Positions 46,628 to 59,456 of a stretch of 64,000 bases of DNA are shown here, one piece after another (position 1 is the stretch's first letter; each line of letters opens with the position of its first letter). This stretch comes from Beta vulgaris subsp. vulgaris. Its lineage: Eukaryota; Streptophyta; Magnoliopsida; Caryophyllales; Amaranthaceae. The position numbers were made by a program, and so were the translations under genes. The notes beneath the pieces were generated by a model. The model did not search any database. It was not told where the DNA came from and saw only the letters and a list, made by a program, of their open reading frames with translations. The DNA lies in assembly GCF_026745355.1 (NCBI RefSeq), contig NC_079206.1:13077779-13141778 (forward strand), in the 5' to 3' direction.

Positions 46628-47330
46628 GGGGGCGTTTGGTTCGTAGGTTGGTATGGGTTTGGAATCAGGAATCAAATAAGAGTGGTATGGGGTTGGAACT
46701 TGATTCCTAATACCATGTGTTTGGTTCAGTTCTGGAATAAAAATTATACACGCAAACTTTCTTTAGATAGAAGCTCATGATTAATCTAGCAGGAGAATCA
46801 ATGAGCATACAAAAAATACAGAACAAGATGCTAAAGGGCTAAAGGAAAATTTATTGACAAAAACATGCACAAAGCACAATATGACAAAATTAACAAACGT
46901 GAGAGCGATTATCTTGTTGTATCAAAATTAATGAAGAAGGAAGTATCGATATGTTTAGGGTGGGTTAAAATAAATATCTTGGTGTAATTGACTCACAAGC
47001 AAATTAAGAACTAAAATACAAAAAAAAAAATTGCAGTAGAAGAAAGTAGAGAAAAACATGGAGTACCTAGCTTCGGCAGGCAGTAGTATCACAAGGAAGA
47101 AGATGAGCGTTTTTTATTTTTGTGCAACAAGATGTTTTATCTTAAATAATTTGATACCTAGGGTTGGAATGAGCCAAACCCACCTCCCCCCATGGGTTTC
47201 TCAACCCCATACCTCATGGGTTTAAGGTATTGGTTTTTAAATCAAAATTTTACTAACCAAACACTAGGTATGGGTTTAGCCCATTCCAACCCCATACCTC
47301 ATATTTATATTTTGTGAACCAAACACCCCC
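46628..47330. mobile_element. PIF/Harbinger-like MITE
   Basis: Ends GGGGGCGTTTGGTTCGTAGG and GTGAACCAAACACCCCC are inverted copies with one mismatch over 15 bases. TTA flanks both sides (46625-46627, 47331-47333). 703 bases, no transposase frame. The subterminal words GGTATGGGTTTGGAATC and TAGCCCATTCCAACCCC are also roughly inverted. Confidence 0.8.
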
Positions 47331-47783
47331 TTAAAAAGTTCAAAAACAATGATGGTTAATTCAGATGTCGTATGAAGGTAATAAAATTTGAGGAAAATAA
47401 TAACTTGTGATTGTCACTTAATTTCTTTCCAACTTTTGAATACGTCAACATGTGTTTTGTTGCTTTTTTTTCTTTTTTTTAAGGATAAGAATCAAATCTA
47501 AACATCTCTTCTTGTTTCCTATATATATTAAAGGAAATTTCTTCTTGGGCGGCAAAAGTAAAACTATTTTAGGATAATTTTTGGAGCTCTTGTAGTATAC
47601 AATGTAGAAGTTTGTAATGCACAAATTATTTCTCTAACGATTCATTATAAGAAAATAAAAGTGGAACAATAAGCATTAGTAACACCTTTTGACACGTGCT
47701 TTTGCTATAGATTTCTGAACATATAAATTAAATTTTAGGAAAAATTGTTTTTAATAAGTCAATCTTTAACCCATCTTCTAATA

Positions 47784-48028
47784 CTTCCTCCGTTTCTAAA
47801 TAAGTGCAACATTTCTTGTTTTCACGTTTGTCAATGCATTATTTTTACCATTAATATCTTCAATTATCAATAAAGAAAAATTACAAAAAGTTGATATTAA
47901 AAAAATTCACATTCAGACGAATCTAACAAGATCTCACATGACTATATTTTTCCTAAAAGCTAATTAAAGTTTAAACTGTGAATAGTAAACACTATGCAAA
48001 TGTGTCACTTATGTAGAAATAGAGGAAG
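47784..48028. mobile_element. Stowaway-like MITE
   Basis: CTTCCTCCGTTTCTAAATAAG and CTTATGTAGAAATAGAGGAAG are inverted copies flanked by TA at 47782-47783 and 48029-48030. 245 bases. Confidence 0.8.
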
Positions 48029-48162
48029 TATTAAGTTAACTTTTGAGTTATTCTAGAATAAGTTAAGCTTGTAGGGATTTTTACTTTTAATAAGTTTAGG
48101 TGACTGGTAACTTGAACATCAGATAAAAAAATTATTTTCTCTTTTCTTCCCTTATGCCCACC

Positions 48163-48792
48163 TAGACCTGGCAATCGGACCAATCGGATCGGATTCGGAC
48201 CAGATCAATTCAGATCGGACCGTTTTCTGATCAAGTTACATTCGGACTGGGATCGGACCGGATCGGACCATTTCGGATTGGGTCATCGTTCGGACTATTA
48301 TTTCGGATCGGAATCGGACCGGACCAATTCAGATCGGACCGTTTTGGGATCAAGTTACATTCGGACCGGGATCCGACCGGATCGGATCGTTTCAGATTGG
48401 GTCATCGTTCAGACTATTATTTTGGATCGGAATCGGACTATGGTGGAATGAATGGAATACTTATGCCAATGATATTTTTTTTATATAAAAAAGGGGTAAG
48501 TTTCGGTATTTCGGATCAAAGCCTAATCGAAACCAATAATTTCGGATCGGTTTACCTTCGGGTCGGATCGGTTTACCTTCGCGCCGGATCGGTTTCGGAT
48601 CGGAAGATTATATCGGATCATTCGGATTTCGGATGAGTTTCGGATCAAGATTATTTCGGATCGGGATTCGGACCGGATCGGGACCGTTTCGGATTCGGAT
48701 CAAGGTTCGGACCGTCTCGTTCGGACCCAGATCGGACCACGGATCGGATATTTCGGACCGGATTTTCGGATCAGGACCAACTTTGTCAGGTC
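48163..48792. mobile_element. TIR element filled with a TCGGATCGGA array
   Basis: Ends TAGACCTGGCAATCGG and ACTTTGTCAGGTC are inverted copies. The direct repeat TATGCCCACC (48153-48162, 48793-48802) looks like a 9-10-base target duplication of Mutator type. The 630-base interior is built almost wholly of variants of TCGGATCGGA / CGGACCGGATC. Open frames here reflect the repeat and are not genes. Confidence 0.72.
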
Positions 48793-48802
48793 TATGCCCA
48801 CC

Positions 48803-49968
48803 ACCTATAAGGGAGGAGAGAGATGGGGTTGGGGCTTCAAAAGAAATGCAAAACTTAAACAAATCAAAATACGTAATGTCGACAAGCTACCTATAAATAG
48901 AAGGTTGGTAACTTGTTGGACTCGTTAAAAGTAAAAACCTCTACAAGCTCAACTTATTCCAGTTTAACTCAAAAGTTCACTTAATATTACGGGTTAAAGA
49001 TCGACTTATTAAAAAACAATTTTCCTAATAATAATTCTATAAATTCGAAATACTTTGACATTGGTTTTTGGCTGACGTGGCAGGCATCTCCAAGAGAAGG
49101 AACTTTAATGTTACACGTGGAAGAAGAATCACATAGTGCTATTATAAGTGGTGAAGTTGTTACTGTGATGGAAGGTTTATTTGCTGCTTAAATATATAAT
49201 GACAAATCTCTAAGAATTGATTCATAAATTATGTACTTATGTGCTAATAAATAGAACACTGCTATATTTAAAGTTATAAAATAAACAATGATAATAGATA
49301 TAACTTTGTTTTCATCTTTTTTTCAGTTGTAACACTTTTATATTTGAAGTTATAAGCTGCATAATATCATATAATTTGGCTTTTCTTTCTCGCTTTCTTC
49401 CTTTTTATCACATAACTCACCTATTTTATTCCTCTCCTTTTCTCTTAGGTCACACACGCTCTTAGTCTACTTATGCACTCTCCTCGTATATATAGTCAAA
49501 ATAAATATGGTTGTAGTACAACTATATAGAAGAAAATGTGAATGACATGTAATAATTTAATAGTATCGATATTTTGGTACCAAGTCACACTTCTTGTATG
49601 ATCCAAATTTTCTCTCCTCCCTCCTTGCAAAACACTTCAACTTGCTATAAAAAAAAAAAGAGAACATTTAGCGCCCAGGTTGATATATGGTGGGACTTCT
49701 TGTTAATGGACATAATAGGCTAAATTATAATAGTAATAATGCACTTGTAATGAAAGAACAAGGAGAGAATGAAATAACAAGGAGAAAATGAACAACTAAC
49801 ACACATGTAAAAGCTAATGCTTTCAGCCAATTAAACAAGCAACTAAATCTGCCAACAGTCAAAAGTCGATTATCAAATTAAACAACCCTTGTATGTCATA
49901 TTCCGACCCCATGGGCTAAATATCCTATTCAATAAAAACCTTATTCAAATAAAAGAGCTTATATATAT
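48803..49968. other. AT-rich non-coding DNA
   Basis: No gene or clear element ends seen. Short words near 48905-49030 echo 48050-48150 in inverted orientation (TAAGTTAAGC, TTATTCCAG and similar), suggesting that the TCGGATC element sits inside a larger inverted repeat. Confidence 0.4.
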
Positions 49969-50496
49969 ATAGATGAGAATCCATACTTACATGAAAAATA
50001 AAAATGAATTTTACGTGCTATAACTCTTATGAATAAGTGATGTAACTCTAATGAAAAAGTGATGTAACTCTAATGAAAAAGTGATGTAACTCCAAAAAAA
50101 GAACATTAGGAAAAAAAAATTCAAAAAAGTTTTTTTTTTTTTGGGTTCACAATTTTTTAAAGGGAAATAACTATAATGAACAAGTATTGTAACTCTAATC
50201 CAATAATGTGGTTGAGATTCATTCTCATGTAAGGAGCAAGATCACATGAGAATGCTCCTTACATTAGAAATGAGAATGAATCTCAACCACATTATTGGAT
50301 TAGAGTTACAATACTTGTTCATTAGAGTTATATCCCCTAACAAATTTTGAGTCCAAAAAAAAAATCGAATTTTTTTTGTTCTAATATTCATTTTGGAGTT
50401 ACATCATTTTTTCATTAGAGTTACATCACTTATTCATAAGAATTATATCGCGTAAAATTTATTCTCATTTCTCATGCAAGTATGTATTCTCATATG
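49969..50496. mobile_element. Foldback element with ~250-base arms
   Basis: Left arm words (GATGAGAATCCATACTTACA, ATGAATAAGTGATGTAACTC, GGTTGAGATTCATTCTCATG) recur inverted on the right. The centre is near 50230-50245 and only a few bases are unpaired. It ends in the 3' part of the CNGC pseudogene, just past its IQ codons. Confidence 0.85.
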
Positions 50497-53400
50497 AACT
50501 TACATTTCCTATGCTTACGCCATGCAGCTTGTATATAACAAGCAGCCCAAGTTCGCCACTAGCAAGATTAAAACCTGAGTCTATGCTTCAATTCTCTGCT
50601 ATGAAGTTTTCTGAACTGTAAGGCTGAGAATCTCAAGTCATCTGCCTCGAGCACGAATGCTTCAATATCGGTGATAGCCTTGACAGTGAAAGTGGAAGAT
50701 GGGAGGGTGTCTTTGTCGTTGAGGGGAGGTACGAGTGCCAAAGTAAGAAGTTGCTCGAAGCAGAATTCACCCAGGCCTACTTCAGAGGAGTTGAAGAACC
50801 CTACTCGACCACCATATGGTGTAAGAATAGAGATGGCCCCGGACTATGAAGAGCATCTCGGTTATAGGTTCACCTTCGGAGACAAGAAGTGTGTCTTCGG
50901 TGTAAAGTATAGGCTTTAGTCTCTCGCATATAGTGTCTAGCAAGCGATCATCCATTTGGTTAAATGAAGGAACCTGTTGTGCCATAATTATGCAAAATTA
51001 TATAGGATCATAAGTACTAGTGTACTACTGTACATATAGATCTATTAATATATGCTAACAATTAACCAGGGACATTCTTGTATGTCTCATTCGTTACCCT
51101 CTAGGACGAAATGTGGTTACAGACATGAGATACGAGGACAATTAAATTATTTCTCATCCCAAATGATTACAAAATGATCAGATTATGTTAATTTTTGCGT
51201 GGGAAGAGATAGCGTTTGATTTGTCTTCGAAGATCAGGATGAAGTCCTTGTAGAAGACCTTCTTCATTAATACCTTGAGTAGCGACCCATCTATAGCGGT
51301 CATGCTTTCTTATGCTTTCCCTCAAGTCTTCAGGGAGTTGCCTATGGTGCATCCATTGCTCTTTCTCATGTCTCTTAATAATCCATTTATGTAGTCGAAC
51401 AGTGGTAGAGAGTATGTAACTCTGACAATGTAACATATAAAATTAATCATAATCTTATTTTGATCTATTACTTATACCAAATCAGTTCATGATATTACAC
51501 AACCAAATAATTCTAAAGAAAACTAACTAATATTAAGGATAGCATATTAGGGTACAACAAAATCATGAATCTAGTTAATTAGCTTTAATTCCATCACAAA
51601 GGAGAGTAGCGCTATCTATATTCTCTTCAACTTACTTTCACGAACTTATTACTTTTTCATGTTATATAATCATATCAGAATAGACCATATGAAACTAGAC
51701 TAGTAAGTTTCAAACCAAATCGAAAAGGTTCAGGTAAGATTATAAGTAGACTTGATAATTTCTTATAAAACCTATCACCTCCACATTTATTCAGATTACA
51801 AGACAACATCAGAAAAATTTAAACTAGAGCTCATCAAATCATAGTATATTAATTATCAAGTCATACCAGAATCCTTATTTCGAGTGAAGGGAACATAGAA
51901 ACTCACTTTACCTAAGAATAATTGTTGATATATAGCTACATATATAAGAAAGAATTAGCAAAAAAACTTTTGATAAGGAAAAGTTTGTTGATGCTCACTT
52001 GAAAATTTCCTATAAGTAGAGCATAATTGATAAGTCCCAAGGTTGTAACCAACATAGCAAACCAATTATCTCCTGGGTAAATGCTTGTGATAAGATTTTG
52101 TCCTAGTGAGCTACATATTGACCCCAATAAAAAAGTATAAATTTAACATAAAGGAGAGTATGATCTTCCTCAAGAATAAGCAGTCTCAATTTAAAGCAGG
52201 AAAGTTTTATTTACCAGAGAGTTCTAAGTCCCCACCATAGTGAATAGAAAAACTTGTGGAAAAATGGTGCTGAAGTAGCAGCAATGTCCACTATCTCTGC
52301 ATATATACCAAATTGATAATCTGCCCTTGGTTGACAAAGATTTGAAATATTGCTTGATTGTATCCATGAATTTCTGTCTTGGTTATAGATCATGCTACAA
52401 TCGAAGTAGCTATAGTCGCACATATAATAGTACTATTCTGTTTGCACAAGCTTCGCCAACATGCTAGTTGTCGATGTATCGTCAGAAGATACCAGCAGGA
52501 TCCTGAAACCTGTAGTGGTTAAAAACATCACTACATAATGAGTAGAGCTTATGTTACTCATTTGAGCTGTGGTACTCATGTCACACAAGGATATGTCTCC
52601 ATGTGTCTGACTTGGCTACTCGATGAAAATTTCCATGAGTGTCCATACCTATGGCCCGGAGTCAAGAATTAAACATGCGTGAAGCAAGAATATATCTAGT
52701 TAAGTATAGATAAGTTGAAGCGAACAAAGCCATAGTAAAAACTAAGGTGTGCATTGTTAATAATTTAAAAAGACCAATACATTGGCTTTTGATAAATATA
52801 GAAGAATTGAGATGTGCAAAAGCTGAATTGTGGATGAGCTATATTTTTATAATACTTACATCACTTGCTAGTATGAATAACAGCATATTGTAAGCAGCAC
52901 CAAACCATGCTTTCCTTGACATGATACCAGTGGCTTTTGCAATATGTATGAAGAGAGGATAGGCCAAAACAAGTCTCAGGATGAACTGTCCCATTGAATA
53001 AATTTCAGTGTAGTTTTGTAATCTGAAACCACCATGCCTCTAATTCTGGGTATGAACTCCCAAAAATACACCTGAAATTATAGAAATTTGTTAACCATTA
53101 GACTTGGGGCATACAAACAGTATCAAGTGCTTGCATTCTATACAGCATCATCAAGTCATTGTGTTCATGACTTCAACATAATCAGGAAACTCTAGAATCC
53201 ATAGTAGCATGGGTGTTTGATAAACAGGGAATCATAGAGAGATTTCGCGCTTCATAGATCATTAGCGCAGTGCCTCACTTCCTTGCAGCTGGTCAATGGC
53301 ACGAATGAGCTAACCAACAACCGTACTGGCAAGCTCCTGCCAAACTACCCAATACCGAAAAAAAAGAATCTGAACTCATCAAGTATTCAAAAGAAAAGCA

Positions 53401-53849
53401 AACAAACTTTTCTTTCTTTTACCTGCGGAAGGGGTAGAACAACTACTATATCAACCCCAAAGCTTGATCTTAAGTACCTAAGAGCAATCTTCCAAGGGTC
53501 TAAAACTAGCTCACCTCGCCCCAAACACACGAGAAGAAGGCGCTATATACGCAGCCCGAAATTGGACAAATATCTTGATCAAGTAAAACAGATCAGTTAC
53601 TGATCTGATCACTGTTAAATTCACTTGAAGTGGTAACTCTTTATCTATGCAGAACTCTGCCTTCACTACAGGTACCATTAAGAAAAGTGGGTCAATGAAA
53701 AGTGAAACGATACTTGCTGTTAAAAATACTTTGTTCCATCTATGTGCAAAAACTCTAGATGGATTAACTATTCCATTTCCCTTTATTGCTGTAAAATTCT
53801 TGGAGAAAAATGATCTTGTGAAAACTTCCTTTTTCTTTCTACATATCAT
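50497..53849 (-). pseudogene. Cyclic nucleotide-gated channel (CNGC) pseudogene
   Basis: Read on the minus strand: S1 exon 53423-53849 (NPSRVFAHRWNKVFLTASIV, then after a one-base shift near 53517 RGELVLDPWKIALRYLR and VVVLPLPQ); exon 52860-53071 (FILRLVLAYPLF, KAWFGAAYNMLLFILASD) with a frame change; pore exon to about 52215 (FGIYAEIVD, FFYSLWWGLRTL), frame changed near 52420; S6 exon about 52000-52115 (SLGQNLITS, LINYALLIGNFQ); C-linker exon to 51423 (RHEKEQWMHHRQLPEDLR); and cyclic-nucleotide-binding exon (DRLLDTICERLKPILYTED, EMLFIVRGHL), frame changed near 50815. The IQ segment WRTWAACYIQAAWRKHRK is preceded by TAA and TAG in frame. CNGCs are plasma-membrane Ca2+-permeable channels. Several shifts and two stops exclude function. 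The sense strand is opposite to the other gene fragments. Confidence 0.9.
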
Positions 53850-54492
53850 TTTGTTTGCTTTAGTCTTTTGAGAGTTTCCTCACTTTCTTGAGCTAGATTT
53901 CTATCATCAGCAGACCTTAAAATTACATACATAGCAATGTTAAGTTGAATGTCCCACGATTTGGAAATTTTAATTTAGTACAAGTACATGATCGTATTGT
54001 CATCAACCCTTAGACATGGGTACGAACATTTTGACAGTTCCATCTTAGTCTAAATGCAATTTCATTGTATTAGAAGTACTGACTAGTCAAATCGCTATTA
54101 GCTCAATAATAATAAAAAAAGAGTAGAAGTTAAAAAAAATTACAAGTACACGAGAAATTTATGTATGGTAAAAGATCTTAAACTTAATATGAAAAGGACT
54201 TGAATGTAAACGAAAATACAAAAAAGTTAGTGGTCTAACCGTGTCAACAATCTGACTGAAGACGAGCCAATTTGAGTAAGATATTTAACTTTGAGCTACT
54301 CACATGAAGAAAGATATCACAATTGTACCAAGTATTATAATGCTCCTACCATACTACGGTCTACGATACTCAGACCGATCTGCAAGCAAGTCACCATAAG
54401 TAAGAGAGAATATCGTTCTAGGAGGAAGGGGGGTACGTACGGGCTTAACAATATGCAAATGAAACTTATAAATTATATCTTGGGTATATTTT
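53850..54492. other. Non-coding DNA between the CNGC pseudogene and an LTR
   Basis: The first ~70 bases could hold the CNGC N-terminus (a minus-strand frame with ESEETLKRLKQTK), but there is no clean start. The rest is AT-rich with no recognised feature. Confidence 0.4.
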
Positions 54493-55345
54493 TGTTGTGA
54501 CAAAAATAGTGCCCTAGATGTACGCAAAACCTGAACGCAAAATAATAAAAATCCCTCAAGTCCTTCAGAGATATAATTATATAAAAGATCCTTGCCATGA
54601 GAAAAAATAAACCTAGAAGTGATACGGGAGTCGTGCCACTAAAATAATAGATACAGTTAAGGATTACAACCTATTGTTTATGCCAAATTCTGATCAGGCA
54701 GAACTTAGCTGAGGATCTACAGCTAATGGAGATGCAGCTAAATAACAAGGAATGCTAACTACGAAAATGAACAAAATGCAAGAAAGAGACAAGACACCAA
54801 GAAATGGTGACGCGGAAAACCCCAAGAAGAAGGGTAAAAAAACCGCGGGTGGAATTGAGTCCACCAATCCACTACATTTGAGAATTACAGCTTATAGCTT
54901 GCAGCTAACAGCTAATAGCTTGTGCTAAGTACACTTTTTGTTTTGTAAAAGCAAAGTAAAAATATTCGAATTTAAAATGATGCGTAGAACTTATTCTTCT
55001 AAGATACTCTCACTTCTATTTATACTCGTACATTATTTGAACGTTGTTTACAATTGACCGTTTTGTAACTAACTCCTACTATCTTGCCATGATCTCCAAA
55101 AATCGAGGGATAGCTCCACCTTCTGCTCAACTGCTGCTTTCACCCTATTTTTTAGGCAAAACTGCTGAAACAACGTTCTTGGACTTAGTCTTGACTAGTA
55201 TCCAATGCTTTCTTGTTGAATTATCTTCCGGATTTTGTAAATGCTTGATGTAGCTGCTACCTGATGCTCCCTAGCTGCGTTCCAGATAGTAATGGCAAAC
55301 ATCCTACCTGCACTTTCCAGCTTAGGCAAAAATTAGGACATAACA
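54493..55345 (-). repeat. Putative 3' LTR of the Tat-like element
   Basis: On the minus strand it starts TGTTATGTCCTAATTTTTGC directly after a G-rich polypurine tract (AAGTTAGGGGCAAT) and ends GTCACAACA. Ends TGTT..AACA form a 4-base inverted repeat, as LTRs do. The partner LTR is outside the window, so the boundaries are inferred. Confidence 0.55.
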
Positions 55346-55813
55346 ATTGCCCCTAACTTGTGATGTCAACCTAGGCGCAACTTAGTTAAATTCACAAGTT
55401 ACCAAAAAAGATAAAATACTTTAGCAAAAAATATCAGCTTATGATTAAGATAAAATTCTGCACGTTTGTAAATTTTATCCTTTTACCTCAAAAGATAAGA
55501 ATACTTAAAGATAAGAGAAATCTTTCTACCTAAAAGATAATCAATTTTTTTTTCGCCTTGGGGGTGATATCTCTTTAAAGAGATAAACTCACCTAGCACC
55601 TGTTTAGTCATAAGCAGCAAAAAGATAACTTTTGTAGCGCATTAAATTTTTATCCGTTGGACTTGAGTACCGTTGTGCCCCAAGTATTTAAGGGCTCTTT
55701 ACTTCTCCCTGAGGCTTCACTTTTCTCTTTGTCTTGTTGCAAATTCTCTCTCTCAGGTAAACTCCTTCTTCTTCTTTCTTTCATTTTCTGAAATACATTA
55801 GATTTTTTTCCTG

Positions 55814-57609
55814 ATGGGTAAAGCAATCGAGGATGTTCCTTCCTCTATTACTACGCAAGATATCGAAGGGCTTAAGAGATTGGAGAACTTCCCTGATGGT
55901 GCCCAGATCATCATCCCTTCTTCGACATGCAAGCCTGAGTCTTGCCAAGAAGACTACATCTGCTACTATGAGCACCCCTTTCTTTTGGGTTACAATTACG
56001 ACTTTTCAGCACTCACTAGGTCTTTTATGGAGGTTCTCCACCTTTCTCCTGGCCAACTAATGTCAGCTTTATGGAAAACTTGCTTAGTTCTAGAAACCCT
56101 CACTAACACATGGGATCCTCCCTTCTCCCTAAATGAATTTCTGACAGCTTACAGCGTTAGGAAATCAGCCATAGGAAAAAAAACTACTCTTAGGACTAAA
56201 ACACCCCACCCCCTGCTCGTAGATGGCACAATTGCCTCTGATTCTATCTGGAAAACCAGATACTTTTTTGTAGTGAAAGATTCACTAGGCGAAGCTGGGA
56301 ACTCTCTTGTTGGGGGTTGGTTTAATAAAGGTATTTATTCATTCAATTTTGTCCTTTATTCCTAAAAATGAATTAACTAGGTTCTTACCTTGCTTTCTCT
56401 ACAGGTCTTGGTGCTATAATTTCCCAGATTCCTGAATAAGTTGAGAGGTTAGCTGATCTGTTCAGTTTACCTATTGAGGAGCGCACTTACTTTGCCCCGG
56501 CTGAGATTATTCCACTCGACTCCAAAATCTCTTCTCGTAAAAACTCTATGTCTTCAGGTAACCCTAGATTACAATGGTACTTTCTAGATTTTTACTTTGA
56601 CTCCTTGGCTAAATTACCTACTCGATGCATGAAGCTCAAGTTAAATCCAGCACCCTTTCTGACGAGGATGCTATGGATAGGCTGAAAAACCGAAAGAGAT
56701 CAGCAGCCTCCTCTGGCCATTCTCAAGCTGAGAAGCTGCCTCGTAAGCAGCTATGTTCCTCTACTACTCCAACCATCATCGACATCACAGCTAAGTCTCC
56801 CAAGGAGGACGAATTCCTTGTGAGCTTACCTACTGACTTTCTGGCTGAGGAAGGTTTAGAAGGTGGCATCTGGCCTTCAGCTGAAAAACTTCTCTTCCCT
56901 GCCGCGTAAAAGAGGCTCCAAGGACAGGATCCAGAAGTGACCCTGAACCATGTTGTCCAGCTATCACTACAGGTAAGTAACACTTCATACACTACCTTAC
57001 ATACTGAATATCAGTGCACCCATCTATACTCATGCTCTATTCCTTTTGTGCCAGCTTACCCAGAACTGCCTAGCTGCCAGAGGCAACTTATGAGCTGTGG
57101 CTTCTCTCAGTGCCAAGGTGGCTCGCCTGCAAAAGGACAACATGAGCCATCAGACGAAACTGGAGAAAGAGAAACAGGCCAGGTTGGATGCTGAGAGTAA
57201 GCTGGCTGCTGAGTTAAAGCTGATTGAGAAGGAGAGGCTGGAGAAGGATGAGAAAGTAGCCACAGCTGAGAAGGAAATTGAGCGTCTCAAGGAGGAGTTG
57301 ACTGTAGCTGCCAAGGACGCTAATGAGAGAGTCTTGGATGTTCAAGCTGAAGCCAAGATTATAGAGACTGCCAAGCTGGCATATCTGATACGCTTCAAGA
57401 AGCTGGACGACAAAGGCATCAACTCCTACATTGATAGATACCTGAAGCTGGATTTTATGGCGGCTTTGGAGGCTCTGGCTACTGGTGGCAAGCCAAATGA
57501 CTCTGAGCTTTCTACAGCTGAGTCTCTAAATACGGTTGGCCAGCTAGAAGATGTCACGTCAGGTGACAAGGATAAGGTCGTTGGTGATGACGCTAGCATA
57601 GTTTCTTGA
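55814..57609 (+). CDS. Antisense gene of the retroelement, Transposase_28/gag-like with coiled coil
   Basis: Starts MGKAIEDVPSSITTQD (55814). Exon 1 runs to 56330 with an intron to 56404 (GTATTT..CTACAG). Further pieces are 56405-56557, about 56625-56971 and about 57055-57609, each bordered by GT/AG. The N-terminal part (SFMEVLHLSPGQLMSALWK, LNEFLTAYSVRKSA) looks like the plant 'putative gypsy-type transposon' domain. The middle is Ser/Lys-rich. The C-terminal part is a long charged coiled coil (KVARLQKDNMSHQTKLEKEK, EKEIERLKEELTVAAKDANE). A TAA in exon 2 (after QIPE) breaks it unless splicing avoids it. It is antisense to pol, between pol and the 3' LTR. Function unknown. Confidence 0.6.
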
Positions 57610-57856
57610 TTTCTTAGCTTCTTCATACTTTAATTTAGAACACTTTTACCGTTGCCTAAGGGGGGTAACGTGCTTTTGTATGAGCATATTTCCTTTTGAT
57701 CTTTTGAACCTGTGGTTTATCTTTTGAACTTGTGATTTTATGTTTTTTAATTTTAAAAAACACCTTTATTGCATGCATGTTTACATTAGTCAGCTTTGGA
57801 TGATGTTTTTTACCTGATGTACGTGAGTTTTGCTTTTGATTGGGCCCGTTTTCTTG

Positions 57857-57970
57857 GTGCTACGACCATCCAGCTAAGTTATGGTGCTTCAACCTTTAGC
57901 TGCTTGGCTAGGTGCTACGACCATCCAGCTAAGTTCTGGTGCTTCAACCTTTAGCTGCTTGACTAGGTGT
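57857..57970 (+). repeat. 54-base tandem repeat, two copies plus a partial
   Basis: GGTGCTACGACCATCCAGCT starts at 57857 and 57911, each followed by TGGTGCTTCAACCTTTAGCT. A third, diverged start (GGTGTTACAACC) lies at 57966. Confidence 0.9.
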
Positions 57971-58189
57971 TACAACCTCTTGCGTTTGTCTGCACATGGG
58001 TACAACCAAGGTGGGTCATTGGCATGACCAATGATCCTAATTTACTTTAGATAGGTATTATGTTTCGAAGGAATATTTTATTTTGCCCTAAAGATGAGGG
58101 AACTTTGCTTACCTGGGGGACCAATGTTTTGCATTAGAAACAATGGTTATCTTACTTAGGAATATGGCGTCTGTGGCTAGCTGGTAACC

Positions 58190-59456
58190 TGGTTATCGCC
58201 TAGGGTGCGACGCAGATGAGTGATTTGCGTCGCACCTAGGGCTACGTGCGACGCAAATTGCCATTTTTTAAAAAAAAAAAAATTTTTTTAATTAAAAAAA
58301 CTTGAAATGGCACCACAAAAAAACTTGAAATACTGTACTGTACCAAAAAAAGACGCAGAGATACAGAAATCATGATGAATATAGAAATACTGCTGTGCTT
58401 CATACAACAAAAAAAGACGGAGGACGATTCAAATCATTCAAACAATGTACTGTACCAATAATGATGAATCTGTAATACAATATACTCGATGATGCAACCG
58501 TCTCAAAAATCATATCAAAAATAAAAAATTCAGATCTAACATACAACAAAAAAACGAAATTAAAAAACTAAACCTACAAAAAAACCAGATCTAACAAACA
58601 GAAATTTCACTAAATATATTTTAAAAAAATTACAAATCGCGAAATGGAATGAACAAATTCGCCAAAAACCAGATCTCGTTCTTCATTCTCAAATCTCGTT
58701 CTTCAATCTCGTTCTTCAAATCTCTTTCTTCAAATCGCTAAAAACCAGATCTAACAGAAAGAAATCTCGTTGTTCAAATTTTAAAAGCAAACATAAATAT
58801 GACAAAACAAAGAAATTCAGAATAAAATTTAAACTAAAAAATACCTGAGAAAATAACGAATCTGATGTCGTTGGTGGTGTTTGCAGGCGGTGTTCGACGG
58901 ACTGAGAGACGTGCAACGAAGAGAGAGACATAAATATGACTGAGATTTCGTTCGTTGAGACGTGCAACGAAGAGAGAGAGAGACGGACTGAGAGACGTGG
59001 TGTTCGACGAAGCTTTGGATTTTGCAAAGAAGAGCGAGAGACGGAGGCGCTGATAGACGTGCGAACGATGAGAGAGAGACGGTGATAGGCGGTGTTCGAC
59101 GGAGACGTGCAACGAAGAGAGAAAGACAGACTGATTAGAGGCGTTGTGTTTGAGAAGAGAGAGAGAGAAAGAGGCGATGAGAATTGAGAGAGGGAGGCTA
59201 GGGTTTCTGAAGACTCCTTAATATGCGTGTGACTAAGTGAGGCTAGGATTTCTGAAGTCTCCTTAATATGCGTCGCACCTTAGTGAGGTGCGTTGCAAAT
59301 TGGTTATTTTGCAACGCACCTAAAAAACGTGCGACGCAAATGGGCCATGTTGTGCGTCGCACTCCTCCCACGTGCAACGCAAATCCCACCTGTGCGTCGT
59401 TTCCGTGTCTGTGCGACGCAAATAATGGGACGCAAATCGTTATTTTTCTAGTAGTG
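58190..59456. mobile_element. CACTA-type non-autonomous element, left end lost
   Basis: The right end TTATTTTTCTAGTAGTG is the reverse complement of the canonical CACTACTAGAAAAATAA. Subterminal repeats of TGCGTCGCAC / GTGCGACGCAAAT occur at 58205-58260 and 59270-59440, in both orientations, as is typical of CACTA. The left part begins with the same GCGACGC words near 58200, but no CACTA end precedes them. The interior (58840-59200) repeats GAGAGACGTGCAACGAAGAG. No transposase. Confidence 0.7.

Noticed and set aside
48397..48896. Open frames on both strands in the TCGGATC region
   Set aside because: They are translations of a degenerate short repeat.
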